The position numbers were made by a program, and so were the translations under genes. A DNA stretch of 64,000 nucleotides from Microcella alkaliphila (GTDB lineage: Bacteria > Actinomycetota > Actinomycetes > Actinomycetales > Microbacteriaceae): the NCBI RefSeq assembly GCF_002355395.1, contig NZ_AP017315.1:682001-746000 (forward strand), written 5' to 3'. This document shows positions 39,209 through 48,116 of the stretch, one piece after another (the stretch's first letter is position 1; each line of letters opens with the position of its first letter). The notes under the pieces are model-generated. The model had not been told where the DNA came from. It was given only the letters and a program-made list of their open reading frames with translations, and searched no databases.

Positions 39209-40983
39209 TGTGGACTCTCTCCTTCGTCGTCCCGCTTCTGGTGGCGGCGACGATCGCCGCGCTGAGTCTCGGGGCGGGCGAGGCGCGTGCCCGCGCCCGC
39301 GAGCTCGTCGTGCAGTACGCGTGGCTCGCGGTCGTGCCGACGGGCATCGTCGCGAGCCTCGACGACGGCGCGCTGAAAACGGTCGACTGGATGCTGTTCG
39401 GCACCGCGATCCGCCTCGATGAGGTGGGGCGCCCGCTCGTGCTGCTCGCGGTCATCCTGTACGGCATCGCGCTGGCGTTCGTGCCACGGTCGATCTCCGA
39501 GCGCCCCGCCGGGCTGAACGGCTTCCTGCTGCTGTGCTTCACCGCGAACGTGGGGGTCTTCGTTGCGGCGAACCTCGTCACGTTCTACCTCGTGTTCGCC
39601 GCCATGAGCTTCCTCGGCTACGCGATCGTCGTGCACGACCGCACGACCTCGGCGCGCCGGGCCGGCGCGGTGTACCTCGTGATGACGGTGTTTGGGGAGT
39701 CGGCCGTGCTGGGCGCATTCCTGCTCATCGCGTCCGAGGGCGTCACCGACGTTATCAGCGTGCCTGCGGCGGTCGCCGCATCAGACGCTCGAGACGTCAT
39801 CGTGGCGCTGCTCATCATCGGCTTCGGGGTGAAGGCCGGCATGATTCCGCTGCACGTGTGGTTGCCCCTTGCCCACCCCGCCGCGCCGAGCCCGGCCAGC
39901 GCCGTGCTGTCGGGTGTGATGCTCAAAGCGGGAATCATCGGCCTGCTGCGCTTTTTGCCGCTCGGCGAGGGGGCCGCCGAACCGCTCTGGGGCGGTCTGC
40001 TCGTCACGCTCGCCCTCGTCGGGGGGCTGCTCGCTGCCGTCGTCGGCGTGCTGCACGACAACCCGAAGGTGATTCTCGCGTACAGCAGCATCGGCCAGAT
40101 GGGCTTCATTACCGCGCTCATCGGTGCGGCACTGCTCGAGCCGGCGATCGCGCCCGCGGCCATCGCCGCTGCCGTCGTCTACAGCGTCGCCCACGGGCTG
40201 ATCAAGGGCGCGCTGTTCTTCAGCATCCAGGTGTGGGATCTCAGCCGCGCCCCCACGTGGGCTGTCGTCGTGCCCCAGACCGTGGCCGCGCTGGGCCTTG
40301 CCGGAGCGCCGCTGACGGCGGGCTTCATCGCCAAGTACGTGTCGAAAGAGTCGCTCGGAGACGTCGCATTGCCCGGCCTTCCGGTGGTCGCGCTCGCCGA
40401 CATCCTCCCGTGGTTTGCCGTCGGGTCAACCGTGCTGCTCGCCCGATTCGCCATCGCCATGAGCCGCCGAACGCGCCGCCGCACCGCCGGAAAACCGATC
40501 AGCACCGCGGCCTGGGCGGTGCTGGCGCTCGCCGCGGCCGCCCCCGTGTGGTGGCTCGCGACCGGGTTCGCACCCCCGCTCACCGTGCCCGGCTGGTTCT
40601 CGCCCGGCCCCGTCGTCGACCAGTCGTGGCCGTTCCTGCTCGGGATCGCCCTCGCGCTGGCCGCGGCCGCGCTCGCGCGTCGGCCGCGATTCCGGGATGC
40701 TCGCCTGCTGCATCCACGCGGAGACATCGTGCCCGAGGGCGACATCGTGGTGCTGCTTGAGCGGGCTGCCGGTGGCACGATGCGGGGCGTGATCCGCGCA
40801 TCCGGAGTTCTTGGGGCGACGCGCGACGCGCTCGTGGAGCGCGTGCGGCGGGGGCCGTCGGCGATGCTGGCGATCGATGGCCTGCAAGCGCGGCTGGGAA
40901 GCTGGGTGATCTCGGGCGCGCTCGCCGCCGCCGCGCTTGCTGCCGCCCTCGTGTTCGTGGCGATGGGCGGAGGGGGAAGCTGA
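39199..40983 (+). CDS. antiporter-like subunit (third of three) with altered helix 5
   Basis: 594 residues and about 14 helices plus a C-terminal extension of about 110 residues ending in another helix. The two Lys regions are kept (FGVKAGMIPLHVWLPLAHPAAPSPASAVLSGVMLKAG; HGLIKGALFF), but the helix 5 segment reads YLVFAAMSFLGYAIVV, so the conserved Glu of the FFE/YxxWE motif is replaced by Ala. This subunit may pump differently or serve a structural role, like the non-canonical third antiporter of some Mbh-like complexes. It overlaps both neighbours. Confidence 0.83.
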   Translation: MAVMWTLSFVVPLLVAATIAALSLGAGEARARARELVVQYAWLAVVPTGIVASLDDGALKTVDWMLFGTAIRLDEVGRPLVLLAVILYGIALAFVPRSISERPAGLNGFLLLCFTANVGVFVAANLVTFYLVFAAMSFLGYAIVVHDRTTSARRAGAVYLVMTVFGESAVLGAFLLIASEGVTDVISVPAAVAASDARDVIVALLIIGFGVKAGMIPLHVWLPLAHPAAPSPASAVLSGVMLKAGIIGLLRFLPLGEGAAEPLWGGLLVTLALVGGLLAAVVGVLHDNPKVILAYSSIGQMGFITALIGAALLEPAIAPAAIAAAVVYSVAHGLIKGALFFSIQVWDLSRAPTWAVVVPQTVAALGLAGAPLTAGFIAKYVSKESLGDVALPGLPVVALADILPWFAVGSTVLLARFAIAMSRRTRRRTAGKPISTAAWAVLALAAAAPVWWLATGFAPPLTVPGWFSPGPVVDQSWPFLLGIALALAAAALARRPRFRDARLLHPRGDIVPEGDIVVLLERAAGGTMRGVIRASGVLGATRDALVERVRRGPSAMLAIDGLQARLGSWVISGALAAAALAAALVFVAMGGGGS

Positions 40984-41483
40984 TGGTCGTGTCCATCCTG
41001 GTTCGCACCGTGGTGATCGCGGCGGCGTGGTGTGCGGTGACCGAACTGCGCCCTTCCGCGCTCGTCTATGCGCTCGCGGCCGTGCCCATCGGAGTAGCCG
41101 CGACCTACATGGTGACGGGGCTGCCTAGACGAGGACGCCCGCTCGGATTCAGTCGCGGATTCACGGCGACGGCGGCGAGCCTGCGTTTACTCGGCTGGTT
41201 AGCACGCAGCGCCATCGCCGGCGGAGGTGACGTCGCACGCCGGGCGTTGTGGTTGCCGCGCCCCGACGTGGACCCCGCATGGGTGACCCGGCGCACCAGC
41301 CTCGCGACGGCTGCCGGGCGTGTAACCCTGGCGCTCGCCACCAACCTGACACCCGGCACGCTCAGCGCGCGCATCGACGGGGACGAGCTGGAGATTCACG
41401 TCATCACGACGGAGCTCGACCTGGACGCGGCGCTCGCCGCGCTCGAAACCCGCATCGCCGCCATCGAGCGCGCTCTGTCTTAG
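40983..41483 (+). CDS. mrpE: monovalent cation/H+ antiporter subunit E
   Basis: 166 residues. MrpE/MnhE: N-terminal helices followed by the cytoplasmic ferredoxin-like domain with TLALATNLTPGTLSARIDGDELEIHVI, the family signature (NSITLTPGTL-like). It is the last gene of the operon. In most Mrp operons mrpE precedes F and G; here the order is F-G-B-C-D-D-D-E. Its TAG stop overlaps the convergent stop of the membrane protein gene at 41480. Confidence 0.9.
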   Translation: MVVSILVRTVVIAAAWCAVTELRPSALVYALAAVPIGVAATYMVTGLPRRGRPLGFSRGFTATAASLRLLGWLARSAIAGGGDVARRALWLPRPDVDPAWVTRRTSLATAAGRVTLALATNLTPGTLSARIDGDELEIHVITTELDLDAALAALETRIAAIERALS

Positions 41484-42028
41484 TGGGCGAGCGTCACCTT
41501 CAATACGACGACGACCCCGGCGGCGAGCGCCAACGCGATGCCGCTCCACAGGGTGCGCGCCGTCGGCCGGCGGCCGCTCAGGCGCGCGACGTCAGTTCCG
41601 AGAAGCGAAAACTGCAACACGATCCAGCCGCCGGCGATGAGCTGGGCCGCCTCGGTCGGCAGCGAGGTGAACATCGGAAGCAGCAGCACGACGGTCGGGG
41701 TGATCCCCGCGAAGAGGATCGGCGTGGAGTCGCGGGCCTCCTGCAGCCAGTGGTCACGCTCGGTGCCGCGCGGGTGGCCGATCTGCTCGCCGACGCGGTG
41801 GGCGAGCACATGCGCGAGGTAGGTAGTGGCTGTCGTCGCGGCGACGACGAGGGCGGCGTGACCGTCGACGATCGTTTCGCCGTTGGCGAGCGCGATCGCC
41901 CCGAGCACGAGGGTTCCGCCGTACACGTATGCCGCCAGGCGCAGTCGCATTCGCTCGACGGGCAGTGACGTTCCCCGGCGCGCGAGCAGCCAGCGCGGCA
42001 GTCGGGTTGGCAGCTCGACAGTGCTCAC
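41480..42028 (-). CDS. conserved hypothetical membrane protein
   Basis: 182 residues, four predicted membrane helices (about 35-52, 60-80, 105-125, 155-178) separated by short polar loops. The loop after helix 2 is rich in His and charged residues (AHVLAHRVGEQIGHPRGTERDHWLQEARDS), which could bind metal. Not recognised. GTG start at 42028; a CACAGT box 6 nt upstream resembles the leaderless promoters seen elsewhere. Its stop overlaps that of mrpE, so the genes are convergent with no terminator between them. Confidence 0.6.
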   Translation of the reverse strand: MSTVELPTRLPRWLLARRGTSLPVERMRLRLAAYVYGGTLVLGAIALANGETIVDGHAALVVAATTATTYLAHVLAHRVGEQIGHPRGTERDHWLQEARDSTPILFAGITPTVVLLLPMFTSLPTEAAQLIAGGWIVLQFSLLGTDVARLSGRRPTARTLWSGIALALAAGVVVVLKVTLAH

Positions 42029-42126
42029 TCTGTCACTGTGCCACGCGCGTGCGATCGGCGGAACATCCGAAGCTGCCCGGACGTTACCCCGGTATGACCC
42101 TCAGCCCTGCCCCCTACGCTGGAGGG

Positions 42127-43425
42127 GTGACCGAGGCCGCCCCGTTCTCCTCCGCTGAGCTGGAGCACATTCGCGCGCAGTTTCCGATTCTGCGCCGCGA
42201 CCTGTACGGGCATCCCCTCGTCTACCTCGACTCGGCGGCGACCGCGCAGAAGCCGACTCGGGTCATTGAGGCGGAAGCCACCTTCTATCGTGAGGCGAAC
42301 GCCGCCGTGCACCGTGGCGCCCACACGCTTGCCGGCGAGGCGACCGAGCTCTACGAGGATGCTCGGGGCACTGTCGCACGCTTTTTGGCCGTCAACGACG
42401 ACGAGGTCATCTTCACGTCGAACGCTACCGAGGGCCTGAACCTGATCGCGTACGCGATCGGGAACGCGAGCCTCGGTCGCGGGGGAGCGGCGGCCGCTCC
42501 GTACGCGCTGCGCGACGGCGATGAGATCGTCGTCACCGAGCTCGAGCACCACGCGAACCTCATCCCGTGGCAAGAGCTCGCCGCCCGCACGGGCGCGACC
42601 CTCCGATTCATCCCGGTGGACGACAACGGGGCGATCGACGTCGACGCCGCAACGGGCGTGATCGGGGCGCGCACGCGCATCCTCGCCGTCAGCCACGTGT
42701 CGAACGTGACCGGAGCGCACTCACCGCTCGACCGGCTCGTGCCGTTGGCGCGCGCCGTCGGGGCGCTGGTCGTGCTCGACGCCTGCCAGTCGGCGCCGCA
42801 CCTGCCGCTTCGGCCACGCGAGCTCGACGTCGACGCCGCGGTGTTCAGCGGTCACAAGCTCTACGGCCCGACCGGCATCGGCGTGCTCTACGGTCGCGCT
42901 GAGCTGCTCAACGCGCTGCCGCCCTTCCTCACGGGCGGGTCGATGATCACGACCGTTACGATGGAGGGCGCCGAATACCTGCCGGCACCCCAGCGCTTCG
43001 AGCCCGGCACGCCGCGCATCGCGCAGGCGATCGGGCTGGCCGAGGCGATCCGCTTTGTCGACGAGTTGGGTTTCGACCGCATCGCTGTGACCGAGCACGA
43101 GTTGGGCGCACGGTTGCTCGACGGGCTCGCTGAGGTGCCGGGTATCCGCGTGCTCGGCGCCGATATCGACGCGCCCCGGGTTGCGCTCGCGAGTGTCGTC
43201 GTCGACGGCGTGCACGCACACGACGCCGGCCAGGTGCTCGACAACGTCGGCATCGCCGCGCGCGTCGGCCACCACTGCGCGCAGCCCCTGCACCGCCGCC
43301 TCGGAGCGACGGCGAGCCTGCGCGTCAGTGCCGGCGTGCACACCACGGCCGACGAGATCGACCAGGCGGTCGCCGCCATCGCGGGCGTTCGCGACTTCTT
43401 CGGATTGACGGGAGAGAACGCATGA
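42127..43425 (+). CDS. sufS: SufS-type cysteine desulfurase
   Basis: 432 residues. PLP enzyme that takes sulfur from cysteine for Fe-S cluster assembly. Class II landmarks: LVYLDSAATAQKP, ELEHHANLIPWQ, the PLP Lys244 in FSGHKLYGPTGIGVLYG, and the catalytic Cys384 in RVGHHCAQPLHRRLG. The GTG at 42127 is chosen because TACGCT ends exactly 6 nt upstream, although an in-frame ATG at 42094 exists. It overlaps sufU by 4 nt (ATGA). SufU is the sulfur acceptor in Gram-positive bacteria. The rest of the SUF operon is not here. Confidence 0.92.
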   Translation: MTEAAPFSSAELEHIRAQFPILRRDLYGHPLVYLDSAATAQKPTRVIEAEATFYREANAAVHRGAHTLAGEATELYEDARGTVARFLAVNDDEVIFTSNATEGLNLIAYAIGNASLGRGGAAAAPYALRDGDEIVVTELEHHANLIPWQELAARTGATLRFIPVDDNGAIDVDAATGVIGARTRILAVSHVSNVTGAHSPLDRLVPLARAVGALVVLDACQSAPHLPLRPRELDVDAAVFSGHKLYGPTGIGVLYGRAELLNALPPFLTGGSMITTVTMEGAEYLPAPQRFEPGTPRIAQAIGLAEAIRFVDELGFDRIAVTEHELGARLLDGLAEVPGIRVLGADIDAPRVALASVVVDGVHAHDAGQVLDNVGIAARVGHHCAQPLHRRLGATASLRVSAGVHTTADEIDQAVAAIAGVRDFFGLTGENA

Positions 43426-43889
43426 GCGGACTCGAGCAGCTGTACCAGCAGATCATCATGGACCACTCGAAGTCGCCGCACGGCTACGGGCTTGCCGAGG
43501 GCGATGTGACGAGCCACCAGCGCAATCCTGTCTGCGGCGACGAGGTCACGCTGGCGCTGCGCTGGAGCGCCGACGGCACGCGCGTCGAGGAGGTCGCCTG
43601 GGAGGGCTCGGGATGCTCGATCTCGCAGGCGAGCGCCTCGCTGTTCGCGACGCTCGCGGCCGAGGACGCCGACGCCGGCAACGCGTGGACCCCCGACGAC
43701 CTGCAGGCCTTCATCGACGAGTTCCGCGAGGCGCTGCGCTCGCGCGGTCAGATCCCGCTCGACGAGGAACGCTTCGGTGACGCAGCCGCATTGAGCGGCG
43801 TCTCGAAGTTCGTCGCCCGCGTGAAGTGCGCGATGCTCGCCTGGGTCGCGGCCGAAGACCTGCTGACCCGCAAAGCCGCTGCGGGGTGA
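43422..43889 (+). CDS. sufU: SufU zinc-dependent sulfur transfer/scaffold protein
   Basis: 155 residues. Zinc ligands and the sulfur-accepting Cys are in place: Cys38 in NPVCGDEV with Asp40, Cys65 in GSGCSISQAS, and Cys136 in VKCAMLAW. The helix DHSKSPHGYG near the N-terminus is typical. It accepts persulfide from SufS and passes sulfur to the SUF scaffold. Coupled to sufS by an ATGA overlap. A 52-nt gap with no clear hairpin follows before the AAA+ gene, which has its own -10 box. Confidence 0.92.
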   Translation: MSGLEQLYQQIIMDHSKSPHGYGLAEGDVTSHQRNPVCGDEVTLALRWSADGTRVEEVAWEGSGCSISQASASLFATLAAEDADAGNAWTPDDLQAFIDEFREALRSRGQIPLDEERFGDAAALSGVSKFVARVKCAMLAWVAAEDLLTRKAAAG

Positions 43890-43941
43890 CCACGTCGGGA
43901 ATGTTTCCCCCGCTGTCATTGAGGATCACTAGAGTCGGCAC

Positions 43942-45357
43942 ATGACCGACGATGACATCCAGTTCGCCCGCCTCTTCCAACGCTTCCTCGAGCGCACGAC
44001 GCAGCTCGCCGTCGACGGCGCCCCGCAGCGCACACCGCTGGGCGACCGACTGAGCGAGCACCTGGGCATCGACGCCGCGGGCCTGTCTGTCGTCGACGAA
44101 GACATCCCCAGTCACCGCCTCGCCGACCTTGAGTTGGCATTCGATGCGCTCGGACCGGGGGTCGACGTCATCGGTGTCGGCGGCGGTCAGAACAAGTACT
44201 TCGAGCGTTTCGCCGACATGATCGCGCACCCGCACTTCCACTACGCCCCTGCGCAGGTGGACTACACGACCGTGGCGGAGGGTCCCGGAAACTCGCGGAT
44301 GGCGGTGGCCTTCGGCGTGCGACTCCTCGAGGTCGATGGCGAGAAGGTCGCCGTGTTGCAGCGAACCGCGGACCCGCAACGCGGGGTGCCGACCGCGCGC
44401 ATTGAGGTGCTGGCGCGTGAACCGCAACTCGCCTCGTCGGCGATTGCGCGCATCCGCGAACTGATGGATGCACGGAGTGCTTTGCGCGGTCAGGTTCTGA
44501 CGTTCGGGCATCACCCCGACAACTACGGGCAGGTCACCGCGCAGTTCCGCGAACGTCCGCGGGTGGACGCGGAGGCGATCGTGTTGCCGGATGGCGTGCT
44601 CGATCGCGTGCGGCGACACGTACTCGGGGTCAGGGAGCACGCCGAAACTTTGCTCGCTCAGGGCGGCCACCTGAAGAGGGGCGTGCTGCTCTATGGTCCT
44701 CCCGGCACCGGCAAGACCCTCACGGCATCACACCTGGTGAGTGAGGCGCAGGGCGTGACGTGCATCCTGCTCACCGGCGCCTCGATCGCGTTCATCTCCG
44801 AGGCCGCTGCCCTGGCCCGGTCGCTTCAGCCGAGCCTCGTGGTGCTCGAAGACGTCGACCTCGTCGCCTTCGACCGAGACATGCATTCTGGCGGCGGTCA
44901 GCCACTGCTGTTCGCCGTGCTCGACGCACTGGAGGGCCTTGACGGTGACGCCGACATTGCCTTCGTGTTGACGACCAACCGCGTCGAGGTGCTGGAGGAA
45001 GCGCTGGCGCAACGCCCGGGGCGCGTCGATCTCGCCGTCGAGCTGCCGAGGCCATCAGATGCGGAGCGGCGGCGGCTCTTCGCGCTCGCCGCGCACAACG
45101 CCCCGTTCAGCGCCGCGGCCGTCGCCACCGCTGCAGACCGTGCAGAAGGAGTGACCGGGTCGTTCGCCAAGGAGCTCGTGCGACGGGCCCTGTTGACGGC
45201 GGCGAGCGACGGGCGAGAGCCCTCAGACGACGATCTTGCCGACGCGCTCGACGCGCTGCTCTCCGAGGCGGAGGCGCTGTCGTCCCGCATGCTCGGCGGG
45301 CCGGGTGGGCCCGATGACGGAGGGCACCATATTCACCTCTCGAGCCACTTCTCGTAG
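43942..45357 (+). CDS. AAA+ ATPase
   Basis: 471 residues. The N-terminal half (about 1-215) is an unrecognised alpha/beta domain. The C-terminal half is a classic AAA+ module: Walker A GPPGTGKT (252-259), Walker B region SLVVLEDVDLVAFD, sensor 1 FVLTTNR, arginine-finger region QRPGRVDLAVELPRPSDAERRRLF, and a helical lid. It resembles proteasome-related and BCS1-like AAA proteins but has no protease-docking tail (C-terminus HLSSHFS). The ATG at 43942 follows TAGAGT by 6 nt (leaderless). Substrate and partner unknown. Confidence 0.8.
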   Translation: MTDDDIQFARLFQRFLERTTQLAVDGAPQRTPLGDRLSEHLGIDAAGLSVVDEDIPSHRLADLELAFDALGPGVDVIGVGGGQNKYFERFADMIAHPHFHYAPAQVDYTTVAEGPGNSRMAVAFGVRLLEVDGEKVAVLQRTADPQRGVPTARIEVLAREPQLASSAIARIRELMDARSALRGQVLTFGHHPDNYGQVTAQFRERPRVDAEAIVLPDGVLDRVRRHVLGVREHAETLLAQGGHLKRGVLLYGPPGTGKTLTASHLVSEAQGVTCILLTGASIAFISEAAALARSLQPSLVVLEDVDLVAFDRDMHSGGGQPLLFAVLDALEGLDGDADIAFVLTTNRVEVLEEALAQRPGRVDLAVELPRPSDAERRRLFALAAHNAPFSAAAVATAADRAEGVTGSFAKELVRRALLTAASDGREPSDDDLADALDALLSEAEALSSRMLGGPGGPDDGGHHIHLSSHFS

Positions 45358-45408
45358 GGGCTGCACCGGGCTCTTGGCGTGTCGGGGCGACCCGGCATAC
45401 TATCGAGC

Positions 45409-45428
45409 ATTCGAACACACGTTCGAAT
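45409..45428. promoter_or_regulatory. SOS box (LexA operator)
   Basis: ATTCGAACACACGTTCGAAT is a perfect palindrome around ACAC and contains TCGAAC-N4-GTTCGA, the established actinobacterial LexA consensus. A TACTAT -10-like box lies just upstream (45398-45403), so the operator would cover the transcription start of the small gene at 45484. Confidence 0.85.
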
Positions 45429-45483
45429 GCGGGTCGTGTGTCGCGGCACCGCGTCAGCCTGACCCGTGCCGGAGGTGAGGCGA

Positions 45484-45699
45484 ATGGCCCACGCCATCCG
45501 CACAGCAACAGGAGCAGAGCGTGCGCCCGAGCAGGGGCACCGCGCTTCGCCCGACATTGATGCCGTCGTGTGGTCCGATGACGCCGGCCGCCCGCTGCGG
45601 TTGATCTGGCAGGGGCGCCGGTGGCGGGTCACCGACCGGCCAACGGTGATCACCGCGCCGGTGTCATGGTGGTGGCGCGTCGCGAAAACCTACCGCTGA
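45484..45699 (+). CDS. small DUF6504-like protein under LexA control
   Basis: 71 residues. The second half (VVWSDDAGRPLRLIWQGRRWRVTDRP, then WWWRVAKTYR) resembles DUF6504, a small domain that in many actinobacteria sits beside or within the mutasome genes dnaE2/imuB. The ATG at 45484 has GGAGG 8 nt upstream. The perfect SOS box 56 nt upstream strongly suggests induction by DNA damage. No other mutasome gene is in the window. It converges on mtlR, whose stop is 14 nt further. A role in damage tolerance is inferred. Confidence 0.68.
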   Translation: MAHAIRTATGAERAPEQGHRASPDIDAVVWSDDAGRPLRLIWQGRRWRVTDRPTVITAPVSWWWRVAKTYR

Positions 45700-45712
45700 G
45701 GGGCGGCGCGCG

Positions 45713-47623
45713 TCACGACTCGTCGATGAGTCGGGCCAGGTGGGCGATGAACCCCGCGAAGTCACCGCTATCGCGTGCGAGCCCCGCGACGTCTCGCCGT
45801 GCGGCGAAGACGTTCACGAACTGGTCGAACAGCGGCTGAAAGCGGGCGCGGCCATCGGCACTGAAGGCGATGAACGCGACGACGGAGACGCGTGCATCCC
45901 CCCATGTCACGGGGTTCGGGCACAGCGCTAGTGCAATCGCGGTGCGGTTGGCGGTGAGCCCCATGGCGTGCGGCACGGCCAGGGTTTCCGTGAATGCCGT
46001 GGACGACATACGTTCCCGCTCGAGTGCTCCCTCGACATACGCCTCGTCGGCCGCGCCGACCTCCACGAGCGCCGCACCGAGGCCGCGGATGATCGACTCG
46101 GGGTCGTCGCCGGGCGGAGTGGCGAAGAAAAGACGTTCGTCGAAGTACTCCAGCAGCTCGTCCGCGATGCCGGCTCGGCGACGTTGGCGGCGTGCCCGCG
46201 ATGCGGCCTGCCGGATCGCGTCGATGTCGTCGTCCGTGAGGAAGGGTTGCACAACGACAACGCCCTCGCGCACCGCCCCCGTCGGCACTGTGGTGATGAC
46301 CAGTTCGCTCGCGAGGTCGCGCGGATCGACGTCGGATCGGGTCACCACGTACTCGATCGTGAGCTGATCGCCCAGTTCCTCCTCCACCTTCTTCCGCAGA
46401 ATCTGGTGCAGGTCGTAGTAGCTCGGGCAGACGATCGAGCACGTGACCCGTTGCTCCCGACGCGATGCGCGCTCCAGGTGCGAGCCGAGGTGCAGGGCGA
46501 TGTACGAGATCTCGTCGTCGTCGACCGTGATGTCACGCTCGCGCTGCACGATCGAGGCGATGAACACGGCGATGTCGAAGATGAGCGGGTACGAACTCTT
46601 GATCGAGCGCGTCAGCGGGTTGCGGCTGCGGGCGTTATCGCGGGCTCGAGCGACGAGGTTGCCGAGGTGAATCGCGAAGCGCGTCATGAATGCGTCGTCG
46701 CGAAAATCGACCGAGTACTCGTCGAGCACCTGCGTGACGATGCGGTCGACGGTGTCGCGGTCATCCGGGTCGATGACGGGAGTCTCGGCCGCGCGGTTGC
46801 CCGGCGCAACGACGCGCGTGACGAGAAGGCGCGCCAGGTACTCGAGGTCGGCCGCATTCAGCTCGACGTCGTAATGCTCGTGAGTGAGTCGACGCAGAAC
46901 ATCGACGACCGCCACGTGCTGCGGGTCGGGATGCACGTTCGCATCCGACAGGTGCTGATCGCGTCGCGCGCGGTCAACCGCGATCGCGATGTGCAGCAGA
47001 ACGGCGTCGACCCCGTACTCGTTGACGAAGAACCCCTCGGCCTCGAGCGCCTGCATCAATTCGGCCTTGAAGGCGCCGAGCGCTGTCAGCCCAAACTCGT
47101 TTTCGAGTGCATCAAGGTCGATGACCCCCCGCGAGCTCTCGGCCTGCAGGAGGCTGCTCAGCAGTCGGCGGCGCGAGCCCTCGGTTCCGATGAGACGCAC
47201 GCGGCTGCCGGTGCGCTCGAGCGAGGCCCCGGCCGTGTCGGCGATCGTCTTGACCTTGCGCAGGTCGGCCTCGAGGGTCGACTCGCTGACGAAGAGGGTG
47301 TCGGCGAGGGCGAACACATCGATTCCGTCGTCGAGCTCGGTAAGCCGACGAACGAGATGGTGCACTCGCTCCTGGGGCGTTCCCGCGATGTCGCCCCGGG
47401 TGCGGGCCCGGTCGAGGAACTCGCCGTACGCCTCACGGTTCAGTCGGTAGCCCGACGTCGAGGCAATCACGATTGGCAGCGGCTGAGCGGCGGTCTTCGC
47501 GGCAGCGACGTAGCTGCGTACCGAGCGGGTGGTCACGCCCAGATCGTCGGCGAGCTCCGACGCCGTCACCCAGTCGTCGGCCTGCGCCAGGAGCTCGAGC
47601 ATGCGCTCGTACTTGTCCGCCAT
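45713..47623 (-). CDS. mtlR: PRD-containing PTS regulator of mannitol operon (MtlR-like)
   Basis: 636 residues. Domain order: N-terminal HTH (ERMLELLAQADDWVTASELADDLGVTTRSVRSYV), two PTS regulation domains (about 170-410), an EIIB-like domain beginning TCSIVCPSYYDLHQILRKKVEE, and a C-terminal EIIA-like domain with phosphorylatable His in TLAVPHAMGLTANRT. This is the layout of MtlR/BglG-type activators controlled by PTS phosphorylation. The start at 47623 is chosen because family similarity begins there and a TACAGT box lies 8 nt upstream. It diverges from the mannitol PTS operon, its likely target. Confidence 0.87.
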   Translation of the reverse strand: MADKYERMLELLAQADDWVTASELADDLGVTTRSVRSYVAAAKTAAQPLPIVIASTSGYRLNREAYGEFLDRARTRGDIAGTPQERVHHLVRRLTELDDGIDVFALADTLFVSESTLEADLRKVKTIADTAGASLERTGSRVRLIGTEGSRRRLLSSLLQAESSRGVIDLDALENEFGLTALGAFKAELMQALEAEGFFVNEYGVDAVLLHIAIAVDRARRDQHLSDANVHPDPQHVAVVDVLRRLTHEHYDVELNAADLEYLARLLVTRVVAPGNRAAETPVIDPDDRDTVDRIVTQVLDEYSVDFRDDAFMTRFAIHLGNLVARARDNARSRNPLTRSIKSSYPLIFDIAVFIASIVQRERDITVDDDEISYIALHLGSHLERASRREQRVTCSIVCPSYYDLHQILRKKVEEELGDQLTIEYVVTRSDVDPRDLASELVITTVPTGAVREGVVVVQPFLTDDDIDAIRQAASRARRQRRRAGIADELLEYFDERLFFATPPGDDPESIIRGLGAALVEVGAADEAYVEGALERERMSSTAFTETLAVPHAMGLTANRTAIALALCPNPVTWGDARVSVVAFIAFSADGRARFQPLFDQFVNVFAARRDVAGLARDSGDFAGFIAHLARLIDES

Positions 47624-47796
47624 CGTGCGTTCACTGTAGGTGATTGCGCCGCACGGCACACGATTTCCGCAGGGGAGGAAACACGTCTGTTGGCGACCCG
47701 ATGCCCGCAATGCGCACCATGGGAACACGAGCGGGGCATCCCGTCTCGTGCCCGTCGACAACCCGCACCGCCCGCATGACTCGCAAGGAGGCGACC
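47624..47796. promoter_or_regulatory. divergent control region between mtlR and the mannitol operon
   Basis: 173 bp without a gene. It contains the minus-strand TACAGT box for mtlR (47632-47637), a hairpin with CACGAG (47726-47731) and CTCGTG (47745-47750) around GGG/CCC, and the ribosome-binding site AAGGAGG (47785-47791) for the first operon gene. The hairpin could be a regulator target or leader structure; this is inference. Confidence 0.5.
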
Positions 47797-48114
47797 GTGA
47801 CCTATCGCGTCGGCCTCGTGTGCGCGGCGGGGGTGTCGAGCACGTTCCTCGCCCACGGTTTGCGTGCGGCCTTCGCCGACGCCGACCTCCGGGCGGTCGA
47901 GCTCGAACCGATGTCGGCCGACCGCGCAGTCGCCGCCGACGTTGACCTGCTCTTGCTCGCCCACCACCTGCGGGGCGCCGCCGACGAGCTGCGCACCGCG
48001 ACGGCCGCCCCGATCGTGCTGCTGACCACCGACGACCGGGCGGCCGTCATTGACGATGCGATCGGCGAAATTGCCCGCCGCGTCGCCGACACCGCTCCAC
48101 TGGAAGGACCCTGA
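47797..48114 (+). CDS. orphan PTS EIIB-like protein
   Basis: 105 residues. It starts YRVGLVCAAGVSSTFLAHGL, matching the phosphocysteine loop (CxxGxSTxxL) of lactose/chitobiose-type EIIB proteins, followed by a Rossmann-like domain (DVDLLLLAHHLR, APIVLLTTDD). No matching EIIC or EIIA of that family is nearby, and the mannitol EIICB has its own B domain. A regulatory phosphoacceptor role, for instance toward MtlR, is possible. GTG at 47797 with AAGGAGG 5 nt upstream; an ATG at 47776 is in frame. It is 2 nt from ptsH. Confidence 0.65.
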   Translation: MTYRVGLVCAAGVSSTFLAHGLRAAFADADLRAVELEPMSADRAVAADVDLLLLAHHLRGAADELRTATAAPIVLLTTDDRAAVIDDAIGEIARRVADTAPLEGP

Positions 48115-48116
48115 CC

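Noticed and set aside
47726..47750. BglG-type RAT antiterminator site
   Set aside because: The hairpin is short, no overlapping terminator is visible, and MtlR-like proteins with EIIA/EIIB domains act on DNA rather than RNA. It is kept only as a possible control element.
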